Numbered from the stretch's first letter, positions 1 to 8,024 are shown. The stretch: DNA of 19,202 nt from JBDTYT01 sp040005555 (GCA_040005555.1 JBDTYT010000028.1:1-19202); one strand, 5' to 3'. The notes: generated by a model from the letters alone, not told the origin. Made by a program: numbers and translations.

Positions 1-20
1 GAGCTCGGCCTTCCGGGCGT

Positions 21-1055
21 CTAGCCGCCGATCGCGGACATGCTGCGCTCGGGCTGCACGAAGTCGGGATGGTTGATGCGGTGTCCGGACCACTTCCGCC
101 ATACATTCGCGCGGATCAGGCCAATGAGGTCGTCGTCGGAGGCTCCTGCCCGCATCGGACCGCGAAGATCGGTCTCGTCCAGAGCGAACAAGCAGGCACG
201 GACCTGGCCTTCGGCAGTGACCCGCAGGCGGTTGCAGCTGTCGCAGAACGGTTCGGTGACGCTGGCGATCACGCCGATCCCACCCGGTGCGCCATCGGAG
301 AAACGGAATGAGGTGGCGGGCTCATGGTCCGCCCCTTCCCGGCTCAACGGGAACACCGCGTCGATGGCCTCCACCACGCTCGCCGACGGGACGACTTTGG
401 CGCGCTCCCACTCGTGCTGAGCGTCGAGTGGCATGTACTCGATGAATCGGACTGCGTACCCGGTCTCGCGGGACCATCGGGCGAAGTCGACCACCTCGTC
501 CTCGTTCTGCCCGCCGATCACCACGCAGTTGATCTTGATGGGGACGAGCCCCGCCTCCTTCGCGGCGACGATCCCGGCGAGGACACGGTCGAGCGCGTCA
601 CGCCGCGTCATCTCCGCGAACCGGTGCTGCATGAGCGAGTCACACGACACCGTCACGCGGTCCATGCCCGCCTCAGCCAGCGGACCCGCCAGCCGATCGA
701 GCAGGACCCCGTTCGTCGTCATCGAGATGTCGAGATCGGGCCCGACCTCGCGGAACATCCGCACGAGCGTGGGCAGTTCGGCGCGCACCGTCGGCTCTCC
801 GCCGGTGACCTTCAGCGAGCGCACGCCGAGCCCCACGAAGATCGCGAGGAGCCGCGTGAGCTCCTCGAACGTGAGGATCTCAGCCTTCGGCAGCCACGCG
901 AGGCCCTCGGCCGGCATGCAGTAGGTGCAACGGAAGTTGCATCGGTCGGTGACCGAGATCCGCAGGTCATCGGCGATCCGCCCGAAGGTGTCGACGAGCG
1001 GACCTGCGGGGGGCGGGCTCATCGAACGGGGCGCCGGGAGGTCCATGCGAACCAT
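21..1055 (-). CDS. moaA: GTP 3',8-cyclase MoaA (molybdenum cofactor biosynthesis)
   Basis: Radical-SAM enzyme that converts GTP to 3',8-cyclo-GTP, the first step of molybdopterin synthesis in the cytoplasm. The 344-residue product shows both MoaA iron-sulfur motifs: an N-terminal CNFRCTYC (Cys39, 43, 46) that binds the SAM cluster, and a C-terminal CDSCNRL...C (Cys271, 274, 288) for the second 4Fe-4S cluster that holds GTP. A VTGGEP motif lies near residue 83. The protein ends in Gly-Gly, the functional MoaA tail. The open frame continues far upstream, but the ATG at 1055 is preceded by GAAGG seven bases away and gives the normal family length, so I chose it. It lies 20 bp downstream of the DUF6457 gene on the same strand, so the two are probably cotranscribed. 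MoaC and MoaE are not in the window. Confidence 0.96.
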   Translation of the reverse strand: MVRMDLPAPRSMSPPPAGPLVDTFGRIADDLRISVTDRCNFRCTYCMPAEGLAWLPKAEILTFEELTRLLAIFVGLGVRSLKVTGGEPTVRAELPTLVRMFREVGPDLDISMTTNGVLLDRLAGPLAEAGMDRVTVSCDSLMQHRFAEMTRRDALDRVLAGIVAAKEAGLVPIKINCVVIGGQNEDEVVDFARWSRETGYAVRFIEYMPLDAQHEWERAKVVPSASVVEAIDAVFPLSREGADHEPATSFRFSDGAPGGIGVIASVTEPFCDSCNRLRVTAEGQVRACLFALDETDLRGPMRAGASDDDLIGLIRANVWRKWSGHRINHPDFVQPERSMSAIGG

Positions 1056-1075
1056 CAGCGTACCTTCGGACGGCG

Positions 1076-1339
1076 CTACGCGTCGCTCCCGCCGGTGGGC
1101 TGTTCGGGCAGGAGCAGGCGGACCGTGCCGAGTCCTGCACGGAGGGCCACATCTCGCGGCGTACCAGCGGCCACGCTCCGCCCGGCGGCGGCTCCGAGCA
1201 GGAAGGCGGCGAGCGGCGTGGACCTCCGCTCCACGAGGTGGGCCACGTCCCGAGCCGCGCTGAGCAGCAGCGTGATCTCGGCTCCGGCGAGCGGTTCCTC
1301 GCCGAGCGCCTCTGCTAACTGATCGATCCACGACTCCAC
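1076..1339 (-). CDS. DUF6457 family small protein upstream of moaA
   Basis: An 87-residue, mostly helical cytoplasmic protein that resembles DUF6457. Supporting features are the opening ESWIDQLAEALG, the central ARDVAHLVERRSTPLAAFLLGAAAG, and the length of about 90 residues. No biochemical role is known to me. Related proteins are often encoded beside molybdenum-cofactor genes, and here it sits directly upstream of moaA with 20 bp between them, so a helper role in cofactor synthesis is a contextual inference. An ATG at 1420 is in frame. I prefer the GTG at 1339 because AGGAGG stands five bases upstream and the family N-terminus begins there. A candidate -10 box, TACCGT, lies at 1372-1377 on the same strand. 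Confidence 0.78.
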   Translation of the reverse strand: MESWIDQLAEALGEEPLAGAEITLLLSAARDVAHLVERRSTPLAAFLLGAAAGRSVAAGTPRDVALRAGLGTVRLLLPEQPTGGSDA

Positions 1340-1455
1340 ATCGGCCTCCTGAGGTCTGGGGTGGCCTCCCCACGGTAGTGCGCCGCGGGTGAGAGCGAGG
1401 CCGAGGCTCGACAGGCCCAAGGCGTCTGGGGCAGGGCTCTGGCAGGATAGGCACC
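1340..1455. promoter_or_regulatory. Divergent promoter region between DUF6457-moaA and moaB-xdhC
   Basis: This 116-bp spacer separates two divergent molybdenum-cofactor transcripts. On the minus strand TACCGT (1377-1372) matches TANNNT and would give a leader of roughly 27 bases carrying the AGGAGG site. On the plus strand CAGGAT (1443-1448) lies seven bases before the GTG at 1456 and could drive a leaderless transcript. I see no fold resembling the Moco riboswitch and no clear operator palindrome. The boxes are visible; promoter activity is inferred. Confidence 0.4.
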
Positions 1456-2736
1456 GTGGGAACCAACGGCTTCAGCGCGGTCGTGGTCACCGTGTCCGAC
1501 GGTGTCGCGCGCGGGACGCGAGAGGACACGTCAGGAGCGACCGCGGAGTCGATGCTGCGTGAGGCCGGCTTCGAGGTCGGGGATCGCGTCGTCGTGCCCG
1601 ACGAGCGTCCCGAGATCGAAACCGCGCTGACCGATCTCGCGACGCGCACCGTTGCCCTGGTCGTCACCACGGGAGGGACCGGGTTCGGACCTCGCGACGT
1701 GACACCGGAGGCCACCGCGGCCGTGATCGATCGTGAGGCGCCCGGCCTCGCCGAGCTCATGCGACGGCGGGGTCTGGATCGAACGCCGATGGCCGCGCTC
1801 TCACGCGCCGTCGCAGGGAGCCGCGGCTCGACGTTGATCATCAACCTGCCGGGGAGCCCGAGCGGCGTCCGCGAGAGCCTCGAGGCGGTCGTACCGGTGG
1901 TGCCGCACGCGCTCGAGCTCCTCGCCGGGCGGACCGGAGAGCATGCGACGGGCCACGCCGATCGAGCCGTCCCCACGATCGTGAACGGCGCGCCGCCGGC
2001 CGGCCCTAGCGTCCCCGCGCCCGTCGATGTCCGTGCCTGGGTCGAGGTGCGCGCCGTGAAGGTCCAAGGATCGCCCCCCTGCGCGGTCGGGAACCGGATG
2101 GACATCGTCCCGGGTGGTGAGGTGCGCGGTACGCTCGGCTGTGCCGAGTTCGACGAGGCTGCGGTGGTCGACGCCGCAGCCGTGATGGCTTCCGGTGAGC
2201 CCCAAACCCGCACCTACCATCACGAGCACGGCGACGTCGAGGTGTACCTGGAGCCCCACCGTCCGCCCGCGCGTCTCGTGGTCGTCTCGGCCACCGATGT
2301 CGCTCGGGCGCTCCGCCGGCACGGGGCGGAGCTCGGATCGGTCACCACGATGGTGGAGCCGCGCGCGGAACGGCTCGTCGCGGCCGATCGCGAGTTCCCC
2401 GGCAGCGTCGTCGCCTCGCTCGCCGAGGTCGAGATCGACCCCGAGACCGAGATCGTCCTCACCGACCACGACGCGCCCGCCGTGACGGAGACACTGGGCG
2501 CAGCCCTGCGTTCACCGGCCCGCTACATCGGCGTGATGGGCAGCCGCCGCCACGTCGGCCCCTACATGGAAGAGCTGCGATCGATGGGGTTCTCCGAGAA
2601 CGACCTCGCGAGGATCAACTCGCCGGTGGGGCTCGACCTCGGGGGACGGAGTCCGCAGGAGATCGCGCTCGCGATCGCGGCCGGACTCGTCGCGGCACGT
2701 CACTCGCGTGAGGGCGGCTGGCTGGCCACCCGATGA
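1456..2736 (+). CDS. MogA/MoaB - XdhC/CoxI fusion protein (molybdenum cofactor adenylation and insertion)
   Basis: A 426-residue two-part protein. Residues 1-155 form a MogA/MoaB domain, with TTGGTG at 71-76, DVTPEA at 81-86 and NLPGSP at 130-135; this family adenylates molybdopterin before metal insertion. A Pro/Ala/Gly-rich linker (about 160-192) leads to an XdhC/CoxI-like part. Its N-terminal subdomain (about 195-270) starts AVKVQGSPP, and its C-terminal Rossmann-like subdomain (about 272-420) contains YIGVMGSRR and PVGLDLGGRSPQEIALAI. XdhC proteins bind finished cofactor and help load xanthine-dehydrogenase or CO-dehydrogenase type enzymes. The usual CGG motif at the end of the XdhC N-terminal subdomain is absent, and the GGGC motif is reduced to LGC (Cys229). 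The GTG start has no strong Shine-Dalgarno site. The methyltransferase start codon overlaps its stop. Confidence 0.9.
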   Translation: MGTNGFSAVVVTVSDGVARGTREDTSGATAESMLREAGFEVGDRVVVPDERPEIETALTDLATRTVALVVTTGGTGFGPRDVTPEATAAVIDREAPGLAELMRRRGLDRTPMAALSRAVAGSRGSTLIINLPGSPSGVRESLEAVVPVVPHALELLAGRTGEHATGHADRAVPTIVNGAPPAGPSVPAPVDVRAWVEVRAVKVQGSPPCAVGNRMDIVPGGEVRGTLGCAEFDEAAVVDAAAVMASGEPQTRTYHHEHGDVEVYLEPHRPPARLVVVSATDVARALRRHGAELGSVTTMVEPRAERLVAADREFPGSVVASLAEVEIDPETEIVLTDHDAPAVTETLGAALRSPARYIGVMGSRRHVGPYMEELRSMGFSENDLARINSPVGLDLGGRSPQEIALAIAAGLVAARHSREGGWLATR

Positions 2737-3497
2737 CCGGCACGCATATCCGCAAGAACCGTGCGTACTGGAACGACATCGCCGCCGAGTACCAGCGCGA
2801 ACACGCCAAGCAACTCAACCACTGGGATCGACCGGTCTGGGGCGTGTGGGCCATCGCCGAGTCCGATCTGCACGTGCTCGGCGACGTCGGCGGCCGTGAC
2901 GTACTGGAGCTCGGATGTGGAGCCGGCCAGTGGTCGATCTATCTCGCGAGGATGGGTGCTCGTCCGGTCGGTATCGATCTATCGATCGAGCAGCTCCGAC
3001 ACGCGTCCGCGCTCATGGCGGACGCGGGGACGGCATTCCCCGTCGTGAACGCCGACGCCGAGCGGACGCCGCTCGCCGACGCGAGCTTCGACATCGTGGT
3101 GTGCGACCACGGAGCCATGAGTTTCGCAGATCCCTTCCTGACCGTTCCGGAGGCTGTGCGTGTGCTACGGCCGGGTGGGCTGTTCGCGTTCAACGTGGCG
3201 AGCGCGTTCCATTTCGTGTGCTGGGACGACGAGGCGGACCGGGTCGGTGACCGCTTGATGCACGACTACTTCGGGATGCGGAAGTGGGACGAGGAGTCGG
3301 TGGACTTCATGCTGCCCTACGGCGAGTGGATACGCCTGTTCCGCGCGAATGGGCTCGAGGTGGAAGACCTCATCGAGCTGCGTCCCTCGGGACGGGCGAC
3401 GAGCACATACGGTTTCTTTGCCCCTCGCGATTGGGCGCGCCGGTTCCCCGGCGAGAACATCTGGAAGCTCCGGAAGACGAGCGCAGCACCCACCTAG
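2733..3497 (+). CDS. Class I SAM-dependent methyltransferase
   Basis: A 254-residue soluble methyltransferase. The SAM-binding glycine motif is LELGCGAG at residues 58-65; the acidic residue after strand 2 is in VGIDLS (79-84); DAERTPLADASFD (108-120) precedes the strand-4 motif IVVCDHGAMSF; and VLRPGGLFAFNV marks strand 5. The aromatic-rich C-terminal third resembles other UbiE/Methyltransf_11-type small-molecule enzymes. The substrate cannot be read from the sequence. Its ATG overlaps the preceding TGA (ATGA), which implies translational coupling to the MoaB-XdhC gene. That suggests coexpression with cofactor genes but does not prove a shared pathway. Its own TAG stop is embedded in a -10-like box for the next gene. 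Confidence 0.88.
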   Translation: MTGTHIRKNRAYWNDIAAEYQREHAKQLNHWDRPVWGVWAIAESDLHVLGDVGGRDVLELGCGAGQWSIYLARMGARPVGIDLSIEQLRHASALMADAGTAFPVVNADAERTPLADASFDIVVCDHGAMSFADPFLTVPEAVRVLRPGGLFAFNVASAFHFVCWDDEADRVGDRLMHDYFGMRKWDEESVDFMLPYGEWIRLFRANGLEVEDLIELRPSGRATSTYGFFAPRDWARRFPGENIWKLRKTSAAPT

Positions 3498-3506
3498 GAT
3501 GGCGCG
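3495..3506 (+). promoter_or_regulatory. Leaderless-type -10 box for the first sulfatase gene
   Basis: TAGGAT (3495-3500) is followed by exactly six bases and then the ATG at 3507, the spacing expected when transcription starts at the start codon. The first three bases of the box are the stop codon of the methyltransferase. No Shine-Dalgarno site precedes the ATG, which agrees with a leaderless message. No clear -35 box is visible. Confidence 0.5.
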
Positions 3507-4895
3507 ATGAGCGGGGCGCGTCCGTGGGTGACCTTCGTCGTCGCCGTGGCAGCGTTGATCGGGGCCCTGTTCATCCCCGAAAGCCGATCAGCGCAGCGGG
3601 CCGATCCGCGTCCGAACATCGTGATCATCCTCAGCGACGACCAATCACCCGAGTCGCTCCCGCACCAGCCGGCCGTCATGCCATACCTCCAAGGTCAGGC
3701 TCTCGATCCGCAAGGGGAATGGGTGCGTTTCACGAACGCGTTCCTGAACACACCGCTCTGCTGCCCGTCCCGCGCGAGCATCCTCACGGGCAGGTACTCG
3801 CACGAGACGCACGTCGAGACGAACTTCGACGGTCATTTGTTCGACGACTCTTCGACGGTGGCGACCTGGCTGCATGACGCCGGCTACACGACCGGCCTCG
3901 TCGGCAAGTATCTGAACGGGTATCCGTTCGGACGTGCGGAGTACATCCCACCCGGCTGGGATCGATGGGACGGCAAGGAGCAGGGGGGAGGCGGGAGCGT
4001 CTACTACGACTACACCGTCCTGAAGCAGGGCTTCCCCGTCGCGTACGGCGGCGGCCCGGGTGATTACGGGACCGATGTGTACGCTTCGCTGGCGGTCAAC
4101 TTCATCCGAACGGCGCCCACCGACAAGCCGTTCTTCCTCTATTTCGCCCCGACGGCCCCACACCCCCCTTGGACGCCGCCGCCCCGGTACGAGAACACCT
4201 ACGCATCCATGTCGATGCCCCATCTGCCGGACCTCAACGAGCCCGATGTATCCGACAAGCCGGCCTGGGTCCGCGCCCTGCCCTCCCTCACACCTGAGGA
4301 GCTGACGGGCCTCGATCGTGCTCGGCGACTCGAGTACGAGGCGCTGCTCGGCGTGGACGATGCCGTCCGCAACATCCTCCAGGCGTTGACCGCTCGCGGG
4401 GAGCTGGAGAACACCGTCATCTTCTACCTGACGGACAACGGGTTCTCGTTCGGCGAGCATCGATGGGTCACGAAGGATTGCGCGTACGAGGAGTGCATCC
4501 ACACGCCGTTCCTCGTCCGGTTCCCGGGAGCGGTCACGAGGGTGGACGACCACCTCGTATCGAACGTGGATCTCGCGCCGACCCTGGCGGAGCTCGCCGA
4601 TACGCAGCCGGGAGGTCCGGTTTCCGGCCGGAGCATCGTGCCGCTCCTGCAGGGACGACCGTCGCCCGACTGGCGCTCCGGCGTCCTCCTCGAATGGGCG
4701 GGAGACGACCGCATCCCGCCGTGGTGGGGAGTGCGGACCCAGGACTTCCTATACGTCGAGCTCGACACCGGCGAGCGTGAGCTCTATGACCTGCGGACCG
4801 ATCCGTTCGAGTTGGTGAACGTGGTCAACGATCCCTCGTATGAGAACACGGTGACTCGGCTCTCCGCGCAGCTCGCGGCGCTCAAAGCGGGCTGA
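3507..4895 (+). CDS. Exported sulfatase (formylglycine-dependent), first of a tandem pair
   Basis: A 462-residue type I sulfatase of the alkaline-phosphatase superfamily. It starts with a hydrophobic segment (about 8-23) that acts as a signal peptide or anchor. Metal-binding Asp44-Asp45 lie in SDDQ. Cys85 in CCPSRASILTG is the residue expected to be oxidised to formylglycine, the catalytic nucleophile. Further motifs are VGKYLNGY, FFLYFAPTAPHPPW and YLTDNGFSFGEHRW. The family hydrolyses sulfate esters on sugars or aromatics; the closest general resemblance is to glucosamine-6-sulfatase/arylsulfatase-like enzymes, and the substrate is unknown. A formylglycine-generating enzyme is not in the window and must be elsewhere. 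It is followed after 6 bp by a paralogous sulfatase gene. The ATG is supported by the leaderless -10 box just upstream. Confidence 0.92.
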   Translation: MSGARPWVTFVVAVAALIGALFIPESRSAQRADPRPNIVIILSDDQSPESLPHQPAVMPYLQGQALDPQGEWVRFTNAFLNTPLCCPSRASILTGRYSHETHVETNFDGHLFDDSSTVATWLHDAGYTTGLVGKYLNGYPFGRAEYIPPGWDRWDGKEQGGGGSVYYDYTVLKQGFPVAYGGGPGDYGTDVYASLAVNFIRTAPTDKPFFLYFAPTAPHPPWTPPPRYENTYASMSMPHLPDLNEPDVSDKPAWVRALPSLTPEELTGLDRARRLEYEALLGVDDAVRNILQALTARGELENTVIFYLTDNGFSFGEHRWVTKDCAYEECIHTPFLVRFPGAVTRVDDHLVSNVDLAPTLAELADTQPGGPVSGRSIVPLLQGRPSPDWRSGVLLEWAGDDRIPPWWGVRTQDFLYVELDTGERELYDLRTDPFELVNVVNDPSYENTVTRLSAQLAALKAG

Positions 4896-4901
4896 ACGGC
4901 C

Positions 4902-6389
4902 ATGCCCGGCTCTGGTTGGGTTCGAGGATCGTGCGCGATCGTGGTCGCGGTGACGAGCCTCCTCTCGGGGCCGGCCGTTCGAGCGCGGGCGGCGTCGACA
5001 CCGCCCAACGTCGTCGTGATCGTCACGGACGATCAGCGATGGGACTCGCTCGGCGTGATGCCCATCGTGCAGCGTGAGCTCGTCGGGCAGGGCGTGACGT
5101 TCACGAACGCGTTCGTGTCCAACCCGCTGTGCTGCCCGTCTCGAGCCAGCATCTTGACCGGAGACTATTCGCACACCACGGGCGTGTACCGGCAGATCCC
5201 GCCGTTCGGCCGCTTCGAGGCGTTCGATGACGGATCCACCCTCGCCACGTGGTTGGACGGCGCGGGATACGACACGGCGCTCGTGGGCAAGTACATCGAC
5301 GGTTACCAACACGCCGGCCTCACAGGGTACATCCCGCCCGGGTGGGACCGGTGGGTCGGGTTCATCCACGCGGGATACCAGGACTATCAGCTGAGCATCG
5401 ACGGCGCGGTGCAGGCGTTCGGCGAGGCGCCGGGCGAGTACTCGACCGATGTGCTCGCCGGCGAAGCCGTGCGCTTCATCCGCGGGGCGCAGGGCCCGCT
5501 GTTCCTGTACTTCGCGCCGGAAGCCCCTCATGCACCGGCGATCCCGGCGGTGCAGGACCGGCTCGCGTTCACCGGCGGTCCCGTTCCGATGGCTCCGAGC
5601 TTCGACGAAGCCGACGTCTCGGACAAGCCCGCGTATGTGCGCGATCTGCCGAGGATCACCGACGCACGCCGGGCCGAGGTGACGGCGTTCGCGCTCGACC
5701 AAGACAGGACGCTCCTGGCCGTCGATCGCGCGATCGCGCAGATCCTGGACGCGCTCCGCGCGACGGATCGTCTACGGGACACGTTGATCGTCTTCACTTC
5801 GGACAACGGGATCTTGTACGGCGAGCACCGATGGACGAAGAAGGAGGTGCCCTACGAGGAGAGCATCCGGGTACCGATGGTCGTACGGTTCGACCCCATC
5901 GGCGTGACGAAGACGGACGCCCACCTCGTGGCGAACATCGACATCGCAGCGACCGTGGCCGCGCTCGCGGGAGTGGCCACCCCATCCCTCGACGGGCGTA
6001 GTCTCCTTCCGCTGCTCGGACCGCCAGGGGCCCACCCGTCGTGGCGCAAGGACCTGTTGCTCGAACACATGGAGGGGACCAACCCCGTCCCCACCTACTG
6101 CGGGGTGCGCGCGGTGCACACCGTGTACATCCGCTACGCCACCGGAGAGGAGGAGCTGTATGACCTCGAGGCCGACCCGTTCGAGCTCTCGAACCTCGCC
6201 ACGGATCCGTCCGCGGCCGGTCTGCTGTCGTCGATGCGGGCCCAGCTCGATGTGCTGTGCGATCCTCCCCCGCCCGGATTCGACGACCGATGGTCAGGTC
6301 GGATCTGGGTGGCCATCGGCACCCTGTTCGCGGCGTTCGCGCTCGAAGCGATGAAGATCCGGCGACGGCGCACTCGCATCGTGCACTGA
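4902..6389 (+). CDS. Exported sulfatase with C-terminal membrane anchor, second of the pair
   Basis: A 495-residue paralogue of the preceding sulfatase. An N-terminal hydrophobic stretch (about 11-25) ends near RARA as a likely signal peptide. Metal ligands Asp43-Asp44 occur in TDDQ, and the formylglycine Cys77 is in CCPSRASILTG. VGKYIDGY, LFLYFAPEAPHAP and FTSDNGILYGEHRW complete the active-site set. Unlike its neighbour it ends with one hydrophobic helix (about 468-484) followed by a basic tail KIRRRRTR, so it is probably held at the outer face of the membrane by its C-terminus. The start lies 6 bp after the previous stop with no Shine-Dalgarno site, so translation probably depends on coupling to the upstream gene. 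The pair looks like a tandem duplication that has diverged, with different localisation as an inference. Confidence 0.92.
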   Translation: MPGSGWVRGSCAIVVAVTSLLSGPAVRARAASTPPNVVVIVTDDQRWDSLGVMPIVQRELVGQGVTFTNAFVSNPLCCPSRASILTGDYSHTTGVYRQIPPFGRFEAFDDGSTLATWLDGAGYDTALVGKYIDGYQHAGLTGYIPPGWDRWVGFIHAGYQDYQLSIDGAVQAFGEAPGEYSTDVLAGEAVRFIRGAQGPLFLYFAPEAPHAPAIPAVQDRLAFTGGPVPMAPSFDEADVSDKPAYVRDLPRITDARRAEVTAFALDQDRTLLAVDRAIAQILDALRATDRLRDTLIVFTSDNGILYGEHRWTKKEVPYEESIRVPMVVRFDPIGVTKTDAHLVANIDIAATVAALAGVATPSLDGRSLLPLLGPPGAHPSWRKDLLLEHMEGTNPVPTYCGVRAVHTVYIRYATGEEELYDLEADPFELSNLATDPSAAGLLSSMRAQLDVLCDPPPPGFDDRWSGRIWVAIGTLFAAFALEAMKIRRRRTRIVH

Positions 6390-6417
6390 TCAGGGTCGTC
6401 CCGCATACTGGCTCGCC

Positions 6418-8019
6418 GTGGAGTACAACCCCGGTCCCGGCTCGCGGCTCCCCATCCGACGGGGTCGGACCCAGCTGGATCGCAGACGCGTCGCTCGCCG
6501 CCGGGGGTTCGTCGCTTTCACGATCGCCCTGCTCCTCGTCATCGCCTGGTTCGCCCGGCCGAGTGGGGGCCGCGAGGGGGAGCTGGCCGGGACCCCGACC
6601 CCGACCACGGGTCACGGCGGGAACGGAGGCAACGGAGGGAGTCCGAGCACGAGCCCCGGCGTTCCGAGCGGCGCCCCGATCGACCACGTGGTGTACGTCA
6701 TCAAGGAGAACCGGACGTTCAACAACTTCTTCGCGACCTACCCCGGGGCCGAGGGCTCCACCGAGGGCGGCACGCTCACCTGCACGGAGCACGGCTGCAA
6801 GGACGGCCCGGTGGTCCAGCTCACGAAAGCCGACGACGTGCAGGCTCACGACCTCACCCACTGCTTCCGCTGTGGCCTGACGGCGATCAACGGCGGCAAG
6901 ATGAACGGCTTCAACTGGATGAACGGCCCGATACCGACGGACTCGACCAAGGCTCCTCTGTACGGCCACGACATGAGCGGCTACTCGTACTTCGACCGCT
7001 CCGGACTCCCGAACTACTGGGCGTACGCCGACCGCTTCGTGCTGGCCGATCACTTCTTCACATCGATGTTCGGCCCGACGCTCCCTGAGCATCTGTACAC
7101 CGTTGCCGCGCAATCGAAGGGGATCGTCGACAACAAGTCGACTGTCGATCACGCGGGCAGCTATTGCGACGACCCCACCGAGAGCGCCACACAGTTCGCT
7201 CCGCATCTGTCGGCCAGTGAGCAGCGGGCCATCATGGGGCTCGAGGATGCCATCACGGTGAACCACGACAACACGTATGCGATCGGCAACTACTGGGGAT
7301 CGCAGCGCCTGTGCTTCGACATCCCGGTCTTGCCCGATCAACTCGAGAAGGCGGGCATCTCGTGGACGTACTACGCCGAGGACAACGCGTGGCAGAACGC
7401 GCTGCAGATGATTCGCCACGTCCGGTTCGGCCCGATGTGGAACGACGTCCGCCCACCGGAGGACTTCGTCGGCGACGTGAAGCACGGCGATCTGCCACAG
7501 GTCTCGTGGGTGATCCCGCCCGAGTCGTACAACGACCACCCCGGGGCCGGCAAGAGCGTCTGCGCGGGGGAGAACTGGATCGTGAACCTCGTGAACTCGA
7601 TCATGAAGAGCGAGTACTGGCGCTCGACGGCGATCGTCGTCGTCTGGGACGATTTCGGAGGTTTCTACGATCCCGTTGCGCCTCCGCGTCCGGACATCAT
7701 GGGCCTGGGGCCTCGCACCCCCGCGTTGATCATCTCGCCGTACACGCGCTCGGGCGACAACCCGAGCGGTGGGACCGTCGACCACACCACGTACGAGTTC
7801 TCGAGCGTGCTCGCGTTCATCGAGCAGCTCTTCGGTCTGGATGCGATGACCGAGCGCGATGCGAACGCGAGTCCCCTCGCCGGAGCGTTCGATTTCCAAC
7901 ACCCGAACTTCGACAAGCTCGTCCTGCCGCTGCGGACGGATTGCCCGTACGGCACGACGCTCTCGCAGCTGGCCCCCGGGTGGCCGCTCGCCCGGACGAT
8001 CGGCTCACCGTACGACTGA
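6418..8019 (+). CDS. PF04185-family phosphoesterase, membrane-anchored
   Basis: A 533-residue protein of the phospholipase C/acid phosphatase family (PF04185). It begins with a basic stretch, a membrane helix (about 31-46) and a low-complexity Gly/Thr/Ser/Pro linker (about 52-88). The catalytic domain opens with VVYVIKENRTFNNFF, whose Glu97-Asn98 match the metal/nucleophile region of the family. HCFRC, LPEHLYTVAAQS and VWDDFGGFYD follow. In the last motif the usual DHV reads DPV, a departure from the family pattern that the neighbouring paralogue does not share. Members hydrolyse phosphodi- or monoesters outside the cytoplasm; the substrate is unknown. The GTG start gives a normal N-terminus, with CATACT eight bases upstream as a possible -10 box. 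The gene converges on a second family member 5 bp away. Confidence 0.9.
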   Translation: MEYNPGPGSRLPIRRGRTQLDRRRVARRRGFVAFTIALLLVIAWFARPSGGREGELAGTPTPTTGHGGNGGNGGSPSTSPGVPSGAPIDHVVYVIKENRTFNNFFATYPGAEGSTEGGTLTCTEHGCKDGPVVQLTKADDVQAHDLTHCFRCGLTAINGGKMNGFNWMNGPIPTDSTKAPLYGHDMSGYSYFDRSGLPNYWAYADRFVLADHFFTSMFGPTLPEHLYTVAAQSKGIVDNKSTVDHAGSYCDDPTESATQFAPHLSASEQRAIMGLEDAITVNHDNTYAIGNYWGSQRLCFDIPVLPDQLEKAGISWTYYAEDNAWQNALQMIRHVRFGPMWNDVRPPEDFVGDVKHGDLPQVSWVIPPESYNDHPGAGKSVCAGENWIVNLVNSIMKSEYWRSTAIVVVWDDFGGFYDPVAPPRPDIMGLGPRTPALIISPYTRSGDNPSGGTVDHTTYEFSSVLAFIEQLFGLDAMTERDANASPLAGAFDFQHPNFDKLVLPLRTDCPYGTTLSQLAPGWPLARTIGSPYD

Positions 8020-8024
8020 GCCCC

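Noticed and set aside
324..1322. Plus-strand open frame of about 330 codons opposite moaA
   Set aside because: It is a shadow of moaA and DUF6457, rich in His/Arg/Asp without recognisable motifs.
1340..1455. Moco riboswitch between the divergent cofactor operons
   Set aside because: The spacer is short and I could not find the multi-helix layout or conserved blocks of that element.
1056..2213. Upstream extension of the moaA frame to give a 730-residue protein
   Set aside because: The extra sequence is low-complexity Arg/Ser/Pro text antisense to the DUF6457 and MoaB-XdhC genes, and a good ribosome site precedes the ATG at 1055.
6610..6660. Short tandem repeat GGAGGCAAC-like units
   Set aside because: It lies within the coding frame and simply encodes the Gly/Asn-rich linker of the first phosphoesterase.
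5794..7902. Minus-strand open frame of about 700 codons
   Set aside because: It lies antisense to the second sulfatase and first phosphoesterase, both of which have clear family motifs. Its composition is the Arg/His/Val-rich pattern of a GC-driven shadow frame.
8020..8024. Bidirectional terminator between the convergent phosphoesterase genes
   Set aside because: Only five bases separate the stops and no hairpin with a T tract is visible on either strand.
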